Shown: positions 46,669-58,216 of the stretch, piece after piece
How the letters are laid out: every line of letters starts with the position of its first letter
How positions within the stretch are numbered: position 1 is the stretch's first letter
NCBI GenBank assembly: GCA_010015655.1
Contig: ML976741.1
Coordinates: forward strand, 62,001 to 126,000
From: Bimuria novae-zelandiae CBS 107.79
Lineage: Eukaryota > Ascomycota > Dothideomycetes > Pleosporales > Didymosphaeriaceae
DNA: 64,000 bases
Direction: 5' to 3'
Program-made: the position numbers and the translations under genes
The notes under the pieces: model-generated
What the model was told of the DNA's origin: nothing
What the model saw: the letters and a program-made list of their open reading frames with translations, nothing else
Databases searched by the model: none

Positions 46669-47442
46669 GATTGGCAACGTTCCTGGCGCTAGGCCCTATG
46701 ATGGGGGTTTCGGAGTCGTTGGAGACATTAGATTAACGCACACTGAGAAGAACAAAGAAGGTGAGGAAGGCGAGTTGGAGAGAGGAAAGCGGCTGCAGTG
46801 CGATGGAAAAAAAAAAAAAAAACTGTACGAGTACGCGCGAGTCTTGGAGAATGGATCGTTTTCATGAATCTCCATCCTGCGCAGCCAGCACAATGCACCG
46901 ATTACCTTTGTACATAGCCGCCTGTTCCCCATTTGGATCGACTTGGCCCCCAGCAATGCAGTCAGACGGCGCAACACCTTATCCTCTAAACAGGCGAGAT
47001 TGAGGCTCGGACATGCTCAGCTGGCTTTCGGACGACTCTGAAACGTGGGCCGCGAAAAGAGCCGCCCAGTTTACCCTCATACTGCATGTGCAGTGTGGTG
47101 TTGCAGGTCGTGGACAGGTGCGACTTCCCCGCAAGCGCCCGCGAAGCATGCACGATGGGGTGAAATATGCAGTGACCTGTGCACGCGTGTTAGCGCGGCG
47201 TCACCGTGTGGATATTGATTCGATCTTCGCGCCGCAAACAACGTGATCAACGTGCGTCTTCACAAATCCGTCTCAACAACATTATGCTATAGCACAATCC
47301 CACTGGCACTGGCCGCGCCAAATTGACCCAAATTGCGCGCCTGCACCTCGCTTACTGCGCCTCAAACCTGCCACCAGCAGGTGCATATCCGCCCCGAGAC
47401 GGCGCAGGGCACCGCATCTAGGCAATTCTGTGAGCCGTAGAG
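46669..47442. other. Divergent promoter region, coiled-coil gene / SNIP1-like gene
   Basis: 774 bp between divergent starts. It includes a run of 16 A (46807-46822). Short frames only; no gene seen. Confidence 0.55.
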
Positions 47443-49017
47443 ATGCCCGAGCGGGAGCTCTCGCCCTACAGCGCGCGTGTCGCTCTCACAAAGAAGCTGC
47501 AAGGTAACCTATCTGCGCCTGTGGAGCATAAGAGTAGGTCATGGGAAGCTTCACCTGGAAGGGGGCCGCCTGAGAGGAATCAGAACGGCCGCCCCCAATC
47601 ACCGCCAGCTCGTGGAGGGAGATGCGACACTGGAGCGCCGTCGCCAATGGTGGATCGGGGCAGAGAGAGGGGGAAAAGCAGGCCGTCGCCCCCAAGGAAT
47701 GTGAGGAAACGCTCACCAGAGACAAAGCCGAAGGACGCGTCAGTTGAGCCAGCCCCACCTGCACGCAAGCGTGAATTGTCACCGGAGCCATATCGCAAGC
47801 CGCGCGACGCGTCGAGGGAAAGGAAGAGGGACCGCTCCAGAGAACGCGACCGACCGAAACATCGTGATGGGTCGAGAGACAGACACAGGACAAGGGACAG
47901 ATCTCGGTCGAGACACAGGGACCGATCAAGGCATAGGGACCGATCTAAGGATAGGGATCGGTCGAAAGGCAGAAACCGCTCAAGGCATAGGGATCGGTCG
48001 AAGCATAGGGGCAGATCGAAAGGCGGAGACCACTCAAGGCATAGGGACCGATCTAAGGATAGAGAAAGGTCGAAACATAGAGATCGATCCAAGGATAGGG
48101 ATCGCTCAAAGCATAGGGACCGATCCAAGGACAGAGATCGCTCAAGAGACCGACATAGCGAGAAGCGCCGCGAGCGGTCCGCTGAACGGAGGAGAGACGA
48201 CTCACGAGAGAGGAAGAGATCGTGGGATCGGGACAGGAAACGCGACCGCTCCAAAGACCGTCACCGCGAGCGTGACCGCTCCAAAGACCGGGGCTCACGC
48301 TCTCTCCGCTCCGACGGCGCCCTCAAGCGCCGCTCGCCATCCACGTCCCCACCGCCCAAACGCCGCCGACGATACACGCCCTCCCGCTCCCGTTCGCGCT
48401 CGCCTGTGCCCCACCGCCGCGCCGCAAAACCCCTCCCCGACCAAGAAGTCTCCTTCCGCGGCGTCGACAACAGCGCCCTGCCCCCCACCAAATACGGCGG
48501 TGCCCCAGCCTCCCTCCAAAAGCCAAACTTCAAGCCCACCGGCCTCCTCGCCAAAGCCGCCAACAAAGTCGAAGGCACAAAGATCTCGCTCAAGTACCAC
48601 GAGCCGCCCGAGACGCGCAAACCGCCGCCCTCCCAGCCTTGGCGCATCGTCGTCTTCAAGGGCGACAGCGTCGTCGATACCATTGAGCTCGCGACAAAGA
48701 GCTGCTGGCTATTTGGCCGCAGCATCGAGGTAGTGGATTATCCGCTCGAGCACCCGAGTGCGAGCGGGCAGCATGCGGTAATTCAGTTTAGGTATGTGCA
48801 GAAGACGGTGGAGGATGAGTATGGGGTGAAGAAGGTGAAAGGTAAGGTGAAGCCGTATATCATCGATTTGGAGTCGAGCAATGGCACGGAGTTGAATGAT
48901 GAGCGCATCGAGACGAGTCGGTACTTTGAGTTGAGGGATAAGGATATTGTGAAGTTTGCGGGGAGCGAAAGGGAGTATGTAGTTCAGTTGCCGCCGCTTG
49001 ATGTAGCGAAGTCGTGA
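47443..49017 (+). CDS. FHA-domain RS-rich protein, SNIP1 / Pml1-like splicing-associated factor
   Basis: A single open frame of 524 residues. SNIP1 in animals, DAWDLE in plants and Pml1 in yeast (RES complex) bind phosphorylated partners in pre-mRNA processing. The FHA domain occupies about residues 400-518: LFGRS, then HPSASGQHAVIQFRY, then IIDLESSNGTELND and a final VKFAGSEREYVVQL strand. These are the expected phosphothreonine-binding loops. The N-terminal half is extremely Arg/Asp/Ser-rich (about residues 110-300), built from near-tandem HRDRSKDRDRS-type units that are also visible as a DNA minisatellite. A small N-terminal intron near residue 20 is possible but not required. Start context and reading frame are unambiguous. 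Confidence 0.88.
   Translation: MPERELSPYSARVALTKKLQGNLSAPVEHKSRSWEASPGRGPPERNQNGRPQSPPARGGRCDTGAPSPMVDRGRERGKSRPSPPRNVRKRSPETKPKDASVEPAPPARKRELSPEPYRKPRDASRERKRDRSRERDRPKHRDGSRDRHRTRDRSRSRHRDRSRHRDRSKDRDRSKGRNRSRHRDRSKHRGRSKGGDHSRHRDRSKDRERSKHRDRSKDRDRSKHRDRSKDRDRSRDRHSEKRRERSAERRRDDSRERKRSWDRDRKRDRSKDRHRERDRSKDRGSRSLRSDGALKRRSPSTSPPPKRRRRYTPSRSRSRSPVPHRRAAKPLPDQEVSFRGVDNSALPPTKYGGAPASLQKPNFKPTGLLAKAANKVEGTKISLKYHEPPETRKPPPSQPWRIVVFKGDSVVDTIELATKSCWLFGRSIEVVDYPLEHPSASGQHAVIQFRYVQKTVEDEYGVKKVKGKVKPYIIDLESSNGTELNDERIETSRYFELRDKDIVKFAGSEREYVVQLPPLDVAKS
47820..48270 (+). repeat. Coding minisatellite for RS/RD repeats
   Basis: Degenerate 12- to 36-bp units of the form CATAGGGACCGATC-AAG repeat throughout, encoding (HRDRSK/RDRSK)n. 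Units differ by frequent point changes, so the array is old or diverging. Confidence 0.8.
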
Positions 49018-49219
49018 GGTGCGATTTGAGCTGGTGGGTTTTGTGAAAGAGATTGAGAGTTTTGGAACTGTGATGGAAAGAGAGGTTCCTAATAGTAGCG
49101 TAGATTTACATATAAAAAGAAACGTGCCCTTTGCTCGGCTACCGCAATCCCCTAAAACGTACACTGCTCTGCCACCCAACGACCACCTATCTGTACACAC
49201 TCCACCTCGTCCTTCTCAC

Positions 49220-52200
49220 TCACGCATAGTACCTCGGCTCATCAAACACATGGTACCTATGCCCCCTAACCCCCTGGCCCCTAAACAGCGCCGGAAACCT
49301 CAATCCCTCCGGAACCTGTTCCTCAGGAATAACATCATTCGAGCCCTCAGGTTGTCCAACCACGAACTTGCCCACCTGTTACGCCGTTAGCACATTCATT
49401 CCATCCAAGATATATACGCAACTCACCTGGATCTCCGTATCCGTAATCGTACTCCTCGACACGCGCGCATACCCCGTCCTCCTCAACCCCTTGTACAAAA
49501 TATACTCGCACCACCTATCCCAATCACTCGGGTCGATATCCTTCATCCCGCTCTTCTCACCGACATACGTGTGATAATTCCCCTGTAACGGCTTCGTTAC
49601 GAGGTACGACAGCAGGATAGCCGGACGCGGCGTAGCCTTCATGCGGGCAGCGAGATACTCGCTTTGCAACCTGCGATCCTCAGGGTCCTCCTCCTGGCCG
49701 GAGTGGAACACGAAGACGTCGACAAGGGTGCCGTACGCGTCGATGGTGGCCTCGATGGCGGGCGCGAGTTCACCCACCGGCGAGGGGAGAAGGTGGTGCG
49801 TGGAATTTACGATTGGGAACTTGCTGAGCAGCGCAGAGCCCCATGTGTGCTTATTGGGACCCGGTCCGAAGTCGACGTACATGCCTAGGTCTTCGGCGAG
49901 GAACTGCGTCGTGTCGCGGTTGCCCATGATGATGCGCTGCAGGTCGGATTCGAGCAGGCCCATGACGTCGATTTCGAGTTCTTGGATCACGTCGCGCATA
50001 CGCCGCTCCGAGCTCCACATGTCGTTGTCGAGGCTGAAGTGGATGGTCCAGATGCCGGCCGTGATGCTCTTGGTCTCGGGGTGGTAGGGCGTGTAATCGT
50101 AGGAGGGGAAGCGGAGGTAGGCTACTGCGATGGCGAGTAGTTCGAGGAAGGCGAGGACGTAGACGTAGTAGGCGCGCTGCTTGCGAGCGGCAGGGTTGGG
50201 CGTTGTGGGCTTCCCTTTGGCTTTCGGAGAAAGAGGCTGGGCTGAGACGCTGAAGACGCCGGCGCCGATGCAGAGCATCATGGCGGTCATGACCCAATCC
50301 GTGTGCTCGCGCATGAGGGGACCGCCAGGAACGAAAGCGTAGGCGACGATCCAGACATGTGCTAGGACGAGGAAGTTGTAGACAAGGAAGCCGATGCCGA
50401 AGACTTTCGCTGGAGAGTGACGAGCTGCGTGGCCGATAAGGGGAGGCGCTGCGGCCATGGTGTATATGGCGAGGGCGAGGGCACCATAGTAGCCTGTCCA
50501 GTGCTTGGATGTCGTCAGGACGGCAGCACCTACAGAACCAATACCATAAAATGCCCATGAGCGGGAAAACCCTGGTGCGAACAGGCCTACTAGGAGACCA
50601 AAGCCCATGGCGAGAAGCGTCCAGGCGCCGTGAGGTACTGCAAGCGGACCACGGACAGGGTATCCTTCCCAAACCCACAGAATCATGGTGCTGGAATCGG
50701 ACAAAAGAGAGTGCATGCTGAAGAAGAGGCCAGCGAGACCGAAACCAGTAAGAATCGCCGAGCCTTTCGTAGGACCCGGAGCAGGAAGGTCAGCGCCTGA
50801 ACTTGCAGTAGAGCGAGTGGACCTGAGCACTGCTACAACAGCCAACGCTAATCCGACCTTGTTCCAACCGCCGTTCGGGCCATGCATAATAGGCCAGATT
50901 GGGTTGTTGGTATGGAAAGCGAATTTGGCGAGACTGGATGTGATCAAACCCAACGCAAAGCCCGAGATTCTCGCCTCGAGACGATGAGGTTGGGATCTCT
51001 CCCCGTAGAAAGTGGCAGCCCATGACAAGCATGACATCCAAACGCCAAACCCGACCGCGAAGAGACGATTCGCAGGGTCTTCGATGAGAAAGGCGAGCAG
51101 GCCCGAGAGGGACAGCAAGTGGCAGATGCGTACATAGCGAGTGAAGATGTAACGCAGGGGCCTAATGCCTAACAAAAACGGAGAGACGGTGGACATGACC
51201 AGGACCTCGTAGCCCGAGATGCCCATGTGCCACAATGGAAAGTCTTGCAAGTCATTAGCAGGGTACCTTTGCAAGGCTTTGTGGCACTTACACCAGACAC
51301 ACAGGCCGAGGGAAGTAAGCATAGACCAGAAAACAAACTGTTGGATTCTTTAGCAAAACACCGCAGAATTGGACGAGCGAAGACATACTCCCGTATACAC
51401 ATCTGCTGCGGCATCAAAGACGCCGAGCCAGGAAAAGCGGTTGTTAAAGACTGCACGAGCCTCTCTGTTCTTCCTACATGGGCGTTAGACCGCTCTTCAA
51501 ACCAAGAGGTTCGAGCACATACTCTTTTTCAAGGACGGCATCGGTCATGGCTTTGTTGCCAGCACTAGAAGACAAATCGGATCAGAATTGGTTCGACACG
51601 ATTGCATTAAATAGTACAACTATCTACTCGGGGAGCGGACGGACATACCCGCGGCTTAAGCCTTTCAGATCCCTGATATGAATCTCAATGTTCCGGAATT
51701 CAAGGACAGTAACCGCATCAAAACCGACATCAAGGAGCACCAGTGCCCACTCAAAGAAGGAGTAGATCGTATAGGCTATGACAGTCAGGATTGCCTCATG
51801 TACCATGGGCGCTTATACGTACCTCCAGCGACGTGATGCACCTTGTGCTGGATGAAGAAGTAAATGAGAGGCAATATGGTCGCGTAGAACGTTCCAGAGA
51901 AGTACTTGCGGTACTGTATGGCAGCTGGGTTCTTCGGACTCAGAGCAATCACACCGAAGGTCCAGGGAATGGTTGCGAGCAGATACGAGATCATGAATAT
52001 ATCGTGCCAGTCATGGTCATCGGTCGAGGTAATATACGTCCATCCGCCGCAGGTCAAAGTCCGGAAAATGCCCACTCCAAGCACAAATTTCGGTAGCGTC
52101 GAGTTCGGTCGGTGCGTGAGGACGTACCAAAGCCCCACAAGCATGAATCGCGGGCCTGTGTACTCTTAGCCCCTGCCAGTTTCATACCAGAAGATTCCCT

Positions 52201-52578
52201 ACCCGATGTCAAGGCAATGAAGAGCTGGAAGACAGATCGTTCAGGATAGCGGTCTCCAATGGTAGAGGAGACCGACGGGAACCATTCTTGGGGGTAGCCC
52301 TAGATATATGTTGGCATGTATGATTGATACGGAGCGCGTAGTGACCAACGTAGAACTCGTTTTGTACGATCTTCTGGTAGTGGAGAGATCTGTCAATGCT
52401 TAGACGAGCGGTCGAGGGGGTTCAGCGATGCGTACAAGCCCACGACGAGGGCGCCGACGAACGCACCTGCGCATATGTTAGCCTTTTCTTTTAATAGAGC
52501 CTCGTCTGACCTACTATAAGCCATAGTGGTGTGCAAGTACGAGATCCATTTGCCATTAAACTGTACGCCCATTAGCAT
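49220..52578 (-). CDS. CWH43: Cwh43-type GPI-anchor lipid remodelling membrane protein
   Basis: Eleven exons on the minus strand: 52578-52515, 52466-52436, 52389-52350, 52299-52203, 52155-51823, 51775-51649, 51564-51523, 51473-51389, 51337-51292, 51243-49427, 49375-49220. They total 945 residues with all phases consistent. Yeast Cwh43 puts ceramide into GPI anchors in the secretory pathway. The first ~240 residues are the Frag1/DRAM-like membrane part ([12 protein letters not shown], then [22 protein letters not shown]). The middle has many membrane segments ([15 protein letters not shown]). Residues from about 680 form the endonuclease/phosphatase-like domain ([31 protein letters not shown]), ending [12 protein letters not shown]. 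The start is the first ATG of the exon matching the short yeast N-terminus. Confidence 0.9.
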
Positions 52579-52887
52579 GTGCGCGCCAGCTCTCAGATGC
52601 GGCGGCGTACACTTGCGACAATGTCGCTGTCCCGGAATTTTGGCGGCATGGCTCACGTGATGCAGGGCTCTAGAATGGGTCGCCGCCGTAGTAAAGAAAG
52701 GAAGAAAAAGAGTGTTGTACCCGTGGACTGTGGTTTGTCTCCAGGGCCCGTAGTGGACGCGTGAGACGGCTGTTTGGTCCCTGAACTGTTTACGAAGGCG
52801 GGACCCTGGTTTTGCCGAGGCCGCTTTACGCGAACTAGTTTTCTTTGAACTTTTTCGAGACACGCCCAACACCCACACCACGCGAAC
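52579..52887. promoter_or_regulatory. Divergent promoter region, CWH43 / UTP6
   Basis: 309 bp between divergent starts. No distinct element recognised. Confidence 0.45.
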
Positions 52888-54278
52888 ATGGCGGGCCCTA
52901 GCGACAAGGCGCGCTTCTTTCTCGAGCAGTCGGCCGAGGAGCTCAACGCGCTCGAGCGAAAACAAATATTCTCACGAGTGCGCCACCCCGGTGCAGCCTT
53001 CCATCCCATGCTAACCTGCGCCAGGACGAGATCAGCTCAATAGCAAGGAAACGCTCCGACTTCGAGCATATCGTCAATGCCCGCGGCTCGCACCCATCCG
53101 ACTGGCTGCGATATATCGAGTTCGAGAAGAATGTGGACGCGTTGCGGCGAAAGCGCATAAAGAGAATGCACGTGCGGTACCGTGGAAGCGGCCAACGAAC
53201 GATATACTCGCTTTACGGCCGCGGCACGAGGAAATTTCCGGGCGACTTGGGTCTCTGGATGCAATATATTGAGTTTGCGCGCAAAGACAAGGCTTTCAAG
53301 AGGCTGAACGAGATCTTCACTCAAGTCGTGCGACTGCACCCCACGAAGTCGGACCTCTGGATCTACGCAGCAAATTACTTCATGGACAGCCAGGCAGACA
53401 TTACCGATGCGCGCAGCTACATGCAGCGAGGGCTGAGGTTCTGCAAGAACTCCGAGCAGTTGTGGATTGAATATGCGAAGCTGGAGACCATTTACATTGG
53501 CAAGATTGCGGGACGTAGAAAAATTCTTGGGCTGGATGTCGATCGCACGCGGAAGGAGCAGAACCAGGACGACGAGGACGAGAACATGATCGCGCTTCCG
53601 GAGGTCACAGCTGAAGACGTCAATCCAAGCTTGAAGCAGGACGATGGTGTCGATGAGGTAGCTCTGCAGAACCTTGCCTCTGCCCCCATTTTAACGGGAG
53701 CGATACCCATTGCCATATTCGATTCTGCCATGAAACAGTTCAGCAGCAAAGCGGTGCTTGCAGAGAGGTTTTTCGACATGTTTGCCGAATTCGACCAGGT
53801 ACCGAGTGTCAAGCGCATCCTCCAACACGTCCTCGATTTCCTAGGTCACGACGCTGCGGATGCAGTCCAGACGGCTGCCTGTACTTTCCGCTTGTCGTTC
53901 TTCGGTCTCCACCCTGCGTCTCCCGAGTTTCCGACGGTGCTCCGAGATGCTTTGGATACGCTTAACGCCGCTATCGCACAACATCCCACGTACAAGCCTC
54001 ACTTATCTAACACCGCCCTCCGACAGATCTTACTGTCGGTCCGATCAGCAGAAGAGACGGATCCAGTCGTCAGGAAGGTGTTATCATCCCAGTTGCGCAA
54101 ATTCACGGGCTTTTTGGAGGAGATGGGTGATAACACTGGTGACAGCGTTGCAACACTGGCGGAAACGTTGAAAAGAGAAGGAAAGAGAGAGGACGCAAAA
54201 AATTTGATACAATCGAGCCTGAAGCGCTTCGGGACAAATGAGCGCCTCCAGCAGCTCCATGCTGCGCTGGTCACCTGA
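52888..54278 (+). CDS. UTP6: U3 snoRNA-associated protein Utp6 (small-subunit processome)
   Basis: Two exons, 52888-52977 and 53025-54278 (447 residues), with a 47-bp intron (GTGCGC donor, GCTAACC branch). Utp6 is a HAT-repeat scaffold of the UTP-B module that processes pre-18S rRNA in the nucleolus. The N-terminus (KARFFLEQSAEELNALERKQ) joins across the intron to SRDEISSIARKRSDFEH. HAT repeats follow: DWLRYIEFEKNVDALRRKR, then LWMQYIEFARKDKAFKRL, then LWIYAANYFMDSQADITDAR, then LWIEYAKLETIYIGK. The C-terminal half is helical and ends in KFTGFLEEMGD and a short tail. Length is close to the yeast protein. The product looks intact. Confidence 0.93.
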
Positions 54279-54462
54279 GCGCGGAACCGGCTCTATCGCC
54301 GCAAATCCTTGAAGTGTCAGATGACCACGTCGGCCAGCTGTCAAGGCTAACTACAGAGTCATTCCAAGCGACGTGGCTCTGTACGCCTACATGGTGATGC
54401 TGACTGGTCGACGTTGATGCACCAGGTACTCTAGCTCACTTGAGGGGTCTGCAGCCCGCATA

Positions 54463-55150
54463 TCAGTCGTCGCCGCGACGGCTTCGTGAGCTTTTCTTGG
54501 CGCTGTGCTGCTTCTTACCCTTGAGCCGCCGCTCGTTATCAGACTTTTGCCTATCGCTTGTTAGCTAGATAGTTCCGCAACGGTGAAGAGGACGCACAGA
54601 TCTTTGACGCGTTTGGCTTGGTCTGCAGACGTCTCACCAGGGATAGCAGTGTGGCCGGCCTCGACTATGGCTTCGTACAATCTCTTGTAGCAGCTGTGGG
54701 CGTTGTCGGTTTGCTTGCGGCTATCGTCCGCCTGGATGATGAGGGCGCTGGAGCGCTCAGCAACATAGCGCGATGCCCTTATCTCACGGTGAAGGGCGTT
54801 GGGCACGTGGTGCAGGAGTTCATCGAGGGGCACCTTCAAAGTAGCTTTAGAATTCACTCTTGAAAACACTTAGCGCCGATACTATCAGAGTTCTAGCTAG
54901 CGTGCGCATACTTATTCACGTTCTGCCCGCCGGGTCCGGACGACCTGCTGAAGCTCAATTCGCCAATGCTTTTAGGGATAGTCTCTGCATGCAGCTGCGC
55001 GAGCCACTTGCGTGCGGCCTGGAGCTCCTCAGGACTCGCCTCGCTGCTGCTGCTGCTTCTGCCCGACACGAAGCGAAGGGCAGGTACGACGCACAGCGGT
55101 GAGCGTGTGGTAATGAAAACTCTGGCGGCGGGGTTACGCGCAAGCAGCAT
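54463..55150 (-). CDS. Mitochondrial class-I release-factor-domain protein (GGQ), ICT1/Pth4-like peptidyl-tRNA hydrolase
   Basis: Three exons on the minus strand: 55150-54912, 54858-54598, 54550-54463 (195 residues), with introns of 53 and 47 bp. The family hydrolyses peptidyl-tRNA to rescue stalled mitochondrial ribosomes. The N-terminus is Arg/Ser-rich and acidic-free (MLLARNPAARVFITTRS), a probable mitochondrial presequence. The catalytic loop SFSRSSGPGGQNVNK, with the essential GGQ, sits at about residues 66-80, and the first intron interrupts it right after. Continuation KVNSKATLKVPLDELL is conserved. The basic C-terminal tail (KGKKQHSAKKSSRSRR), about 25 residues, matches the ribosome-tunnel tail of ICT1 proteins. 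No codon-recognition domain is present, which separates it from true release factors. Confidence 0.88.
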
Positions 55151-55694
55151 GCTGTGTCGTGAGGTCGCCGTGAGGCAATGCAGTTTGAAGGCAGTCGGAG
55201 CAAATTGGAGGCGCTACAGATGGTTAGGTAAGCAGGTCTTGAGACAAGGTCAAGAATTGCTGGTCCGCAGCTGCTGTCATCAAAATCTATCTCCCCACCA
55301 CTTCGCTCCTGCCTCAACAACCACCTGCCCGCCTTTTTTTCACTCTCGCTCCACCTCCACATTGCCACTGCTACCCTCCATCCCATCTTGACGCTCGCAC
55401 TCGTCTGGCCTTGTCGTCTCTTCTGCACTCTACGCTCGTCTCAAACCGATAATTGTTGCCCGCCGTGCCGCATTGCCTGCCTGGACAATCGTACACTAAT
55501 CCACAACTCGTACAGACAGTTTCCGCCCGTCTCGTGCGTGCTCCCTGCCTCTTCCCTTTTGTCGCTGTGTGCAAGCAGCTTTGTAGACATCTGGATGCTT
55601 TGAGGCAGCGACTCGCCGCAGACGCGCATTGCGCCTGGTTCCTCCGCGAAAAGTTGGCCTCTGTAAAGGCCGCTCCCGGGGTAACACCGCATAC
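55151..55694. promoter_or_regulatory. Divergent promoter and long leader region, GGQ gene / NAB3
   Basis: 544 bp. It has CT-rich tracts at about 55300-55390 and 55540-55560. No gene seen. It probably contains the NAB3 leader. Confidence 0.5.
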
Positions 55695-58216
55695 ATGCGA
55701 TCAAGTCCAAGCCCTCCTGAAGACGCGCACCAGGTTCGCGGCACGACGCTCACGCCTGAATCTCCCAAGCCCCTCCACTACCCATCGCCATCAAACATTC
55801 CTATCCTTGAGATGCAAATGGAGCTCGGCGAGCCAGCCCTGAGCGTAGGCACACCAGTATCATATCATCAGCAGGCACAGACGCCGAACTCCTCGACCTC
55901 GTACTACGCGGATGCCTCCCAACACCAGAATGCGCCCTCTGTAGGCACTATCGGGGCTGGCGAGATGCCGCGTGCTACCCCAGGATACACATTGCATGTG
56001 CAAGCTGGACAGCAAAATACATCATCTGCAATGCACAATTTCTCACAGCCCACCTCATCTAGTGACGCAAACCATGCGCCTGCTCAAGACAACCGCAACT
56101 CATATGCCCTTGATCCCAACGCGCATGCCTCTCAGAAGCCAGTCCAATCTCTCAATGTCGCCAGCGTCGACGTTCAAGCCTTGCTTGATCAATTGTCAAC
56201 ACCAGCGAATGGGGCGGTATCTAGCCAATATGCGCCGCCTACACCCGCCGTGCCTCCCCAGTCCACGCAGCAATCCTCGCTCCCTGCCGCACCCCATCTA
56301 CCGCCCCGACCGCCTCCGCAAGAGAAGCCCTCGACGCATCCCAATTACAACCCTAATGATGATATACGATCATTCCATCCACACAGTAGCCATCGAGGCT
56401 CCGTTCAGTTGCAGCCGTTGAATGTACGGACCGGTATTGGTGCTCCTGACAAAATGAGTCCAACTGGCGGGCAGGGCTACCAGCGGCAGTCGCAAGAGTT
56501 TAGTCGTAGTGCTTCGCTTGGCGATGACGAAGACTCGCGATGGCCTCCAGAAGTGAACAAGAAATACGAAGAGTTTTTGGAACAAGAGCGGCGTTATGTC
56601 ACTGATGGGCAATGGGATCAGTTTCCCATGGGATCTCGACTATTCATCGGTAAGCAAACGGATATGACCATACTGGGGCCAGCTGGCATTTCTACCCTTC
56701 AGTGTGTTGTTACCCTAGGATGCACAATACAAAGGGCGGCCGTGGACATATGTATGGCACCTTCATAGGTACCAGTGTCTACTACGCCGACTCAGATATT
56801 ATACATTCTGGGGTAAATGCACAGGAGCTACTACGATCTACCATCTACCACAATTAGCCGCCGTGCTCAAACCTGTTTCTCCTTCGGTCGTGCTAATGTA
56901 TGTGTACAGGTAATTTGCCTACCGAAAAAGTCACGAAACGAGATATATTCCACCGCTTTCATCGTCACGGCAGCCTCGCGCAGATATCAATTAAACAGGC
57001 CTATGGTTTCGTTCAATTCCTCGACGCTCGATCCTGCGCCGAAGCGCTTAGGTTGGAACAGGGACAGCAGGTACGCGGGAGGAAGATGCATTTGGAGATC
57101 TCCAAGCCGCAACGGAATACAAAGAAAGCAGAGCCCGATCGCAATGCAGGGCGACGACGGTCACGCTCGCCAGACTATTCTCGCGGCAGCCGAAGCTCAA
57201 ATCCGCTTTCCCCGCGCGACAATAGACGGTTCCGGGATGACTATCGGCCAACGCGGTCGCCCTCGCCTCGCAGGGGCCAGCTGTATCATGTGAGAGATCC
57301 CAGTCCAGACGGTAGGTACCGGCACCGACGCAGTGGTTCAAGGTCTCCCCGTCGTTACCGTAGCCCGTCACCGCGGAGAGCCACAACCCCTGATCTGCCG
57401 CTTCCATTCCGAGCACCACAAGATGTTCCTGATGTGCAGGTCTTGGTACTTCACGAAGGTCTTCCGCGCGATTTCATTCGTTGGGTTGAAGAGACCTTTG
57501 CACGCGCAGGTCTCCGCATCGACGTGCTCATCTTGAGTCCACGCCTCAACGAACATGCTGTGGTTAGGAGACAAATCATGGAGGGTGTTCTCGCAATCGT
57601 CAGACTGAATGACAGTTCTCTAGCGAGACAGAAGATCAATGTGCAACTTTTCGATCGCCGAGGTGGAAACGGTAGTGTCCAGTTCAACGAGTACACTGAT
57701 CTTGATCCGGCCACAGCTGTCGCACTTGTGGCCGATGCGAAGCAGAGAAGTACCTCTTTCCCTGTGCAGCAGCCTGCACCTTCGGCATACGCTCATTACA
57801 ATCCTCCGGCTATTCCATACGCTCCTCCTACTCCTGCAGCACCGGCGGTTAACCCTGCGAATCCGGCCAATCTTTCCAACCTCATCTCTAGTCTAGATCC
57901 GAACAGCTTATCCCAACTTCTGGGAGCCATGTCTGGCAACGGTGCGCCACAGATGTCGCAAGCGCCACCTGCAGGAATTACGCCTGACCTTGCACGCCTT
58001 CTGAGCTCGGTTTCATCACCTGCTGCAGCTCCTGTGTACAACCCGCCGACTTTGCCCCAATACCACCAGCAACAACCGCCAGCTGTCCAGCCTCATAACC
58101 CTTATAATACGCAATACGCGGCTCCACCCTCTCAGGCACCGCCTGCCCAGACGGCTGCTGGTAAGGGGCCAGACATGGCGGAGATTATGGCGCAGCTAGC
58201 AAAGTATCAGCGCTGA
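55695..58216 (+). CDS. NAB3: Nab3-like RNA-binding protein (nuclear RNA termination)
   Basis: Two exons, 55695-56649 and 56910-58216, 753 residues, with an unusually long 260-bp intron (GTAAGC donor) inside the RRM. Yeast Nab3 works with Nrd1 and Sen1 in termination and turnover of short Pol II transcripts. The RRM spans about residues 316-386: RLFIGNLPTEKVTKRDIF, then the RNP1 strand QAYGFVQF, then KMHLEISKPQ. An RS-rich segment follows. A second conserved domain at about 490-600 (VLVLHEGLPRDFIRWVEE, then RQIMEGVLAIVRL) is shared by fungal Nab3 proteins. The C-terminus is Pro/Gln-rich, with the short helical SLDPNSLSQLLGAM motif expected for oligomerisation. The first ATG in frame is 55695. 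Confidence 0.88.

Noticed and set aside
47580..48254. 224-codon minus-strand frame opposite the RS repeats
   Set aside because: It is a translation artefact of the repeat array on the wrong strand (Leu/Ser/Arg/Asp repeats). The + strand frame carries a complete FHA domain.
50000..50678. Long minus-strand alternative frame inside CWH43
   Set aside because: Arg/His/Ser/Pro-rich shadow frame of a conserved membrane and phosphatase-like region.
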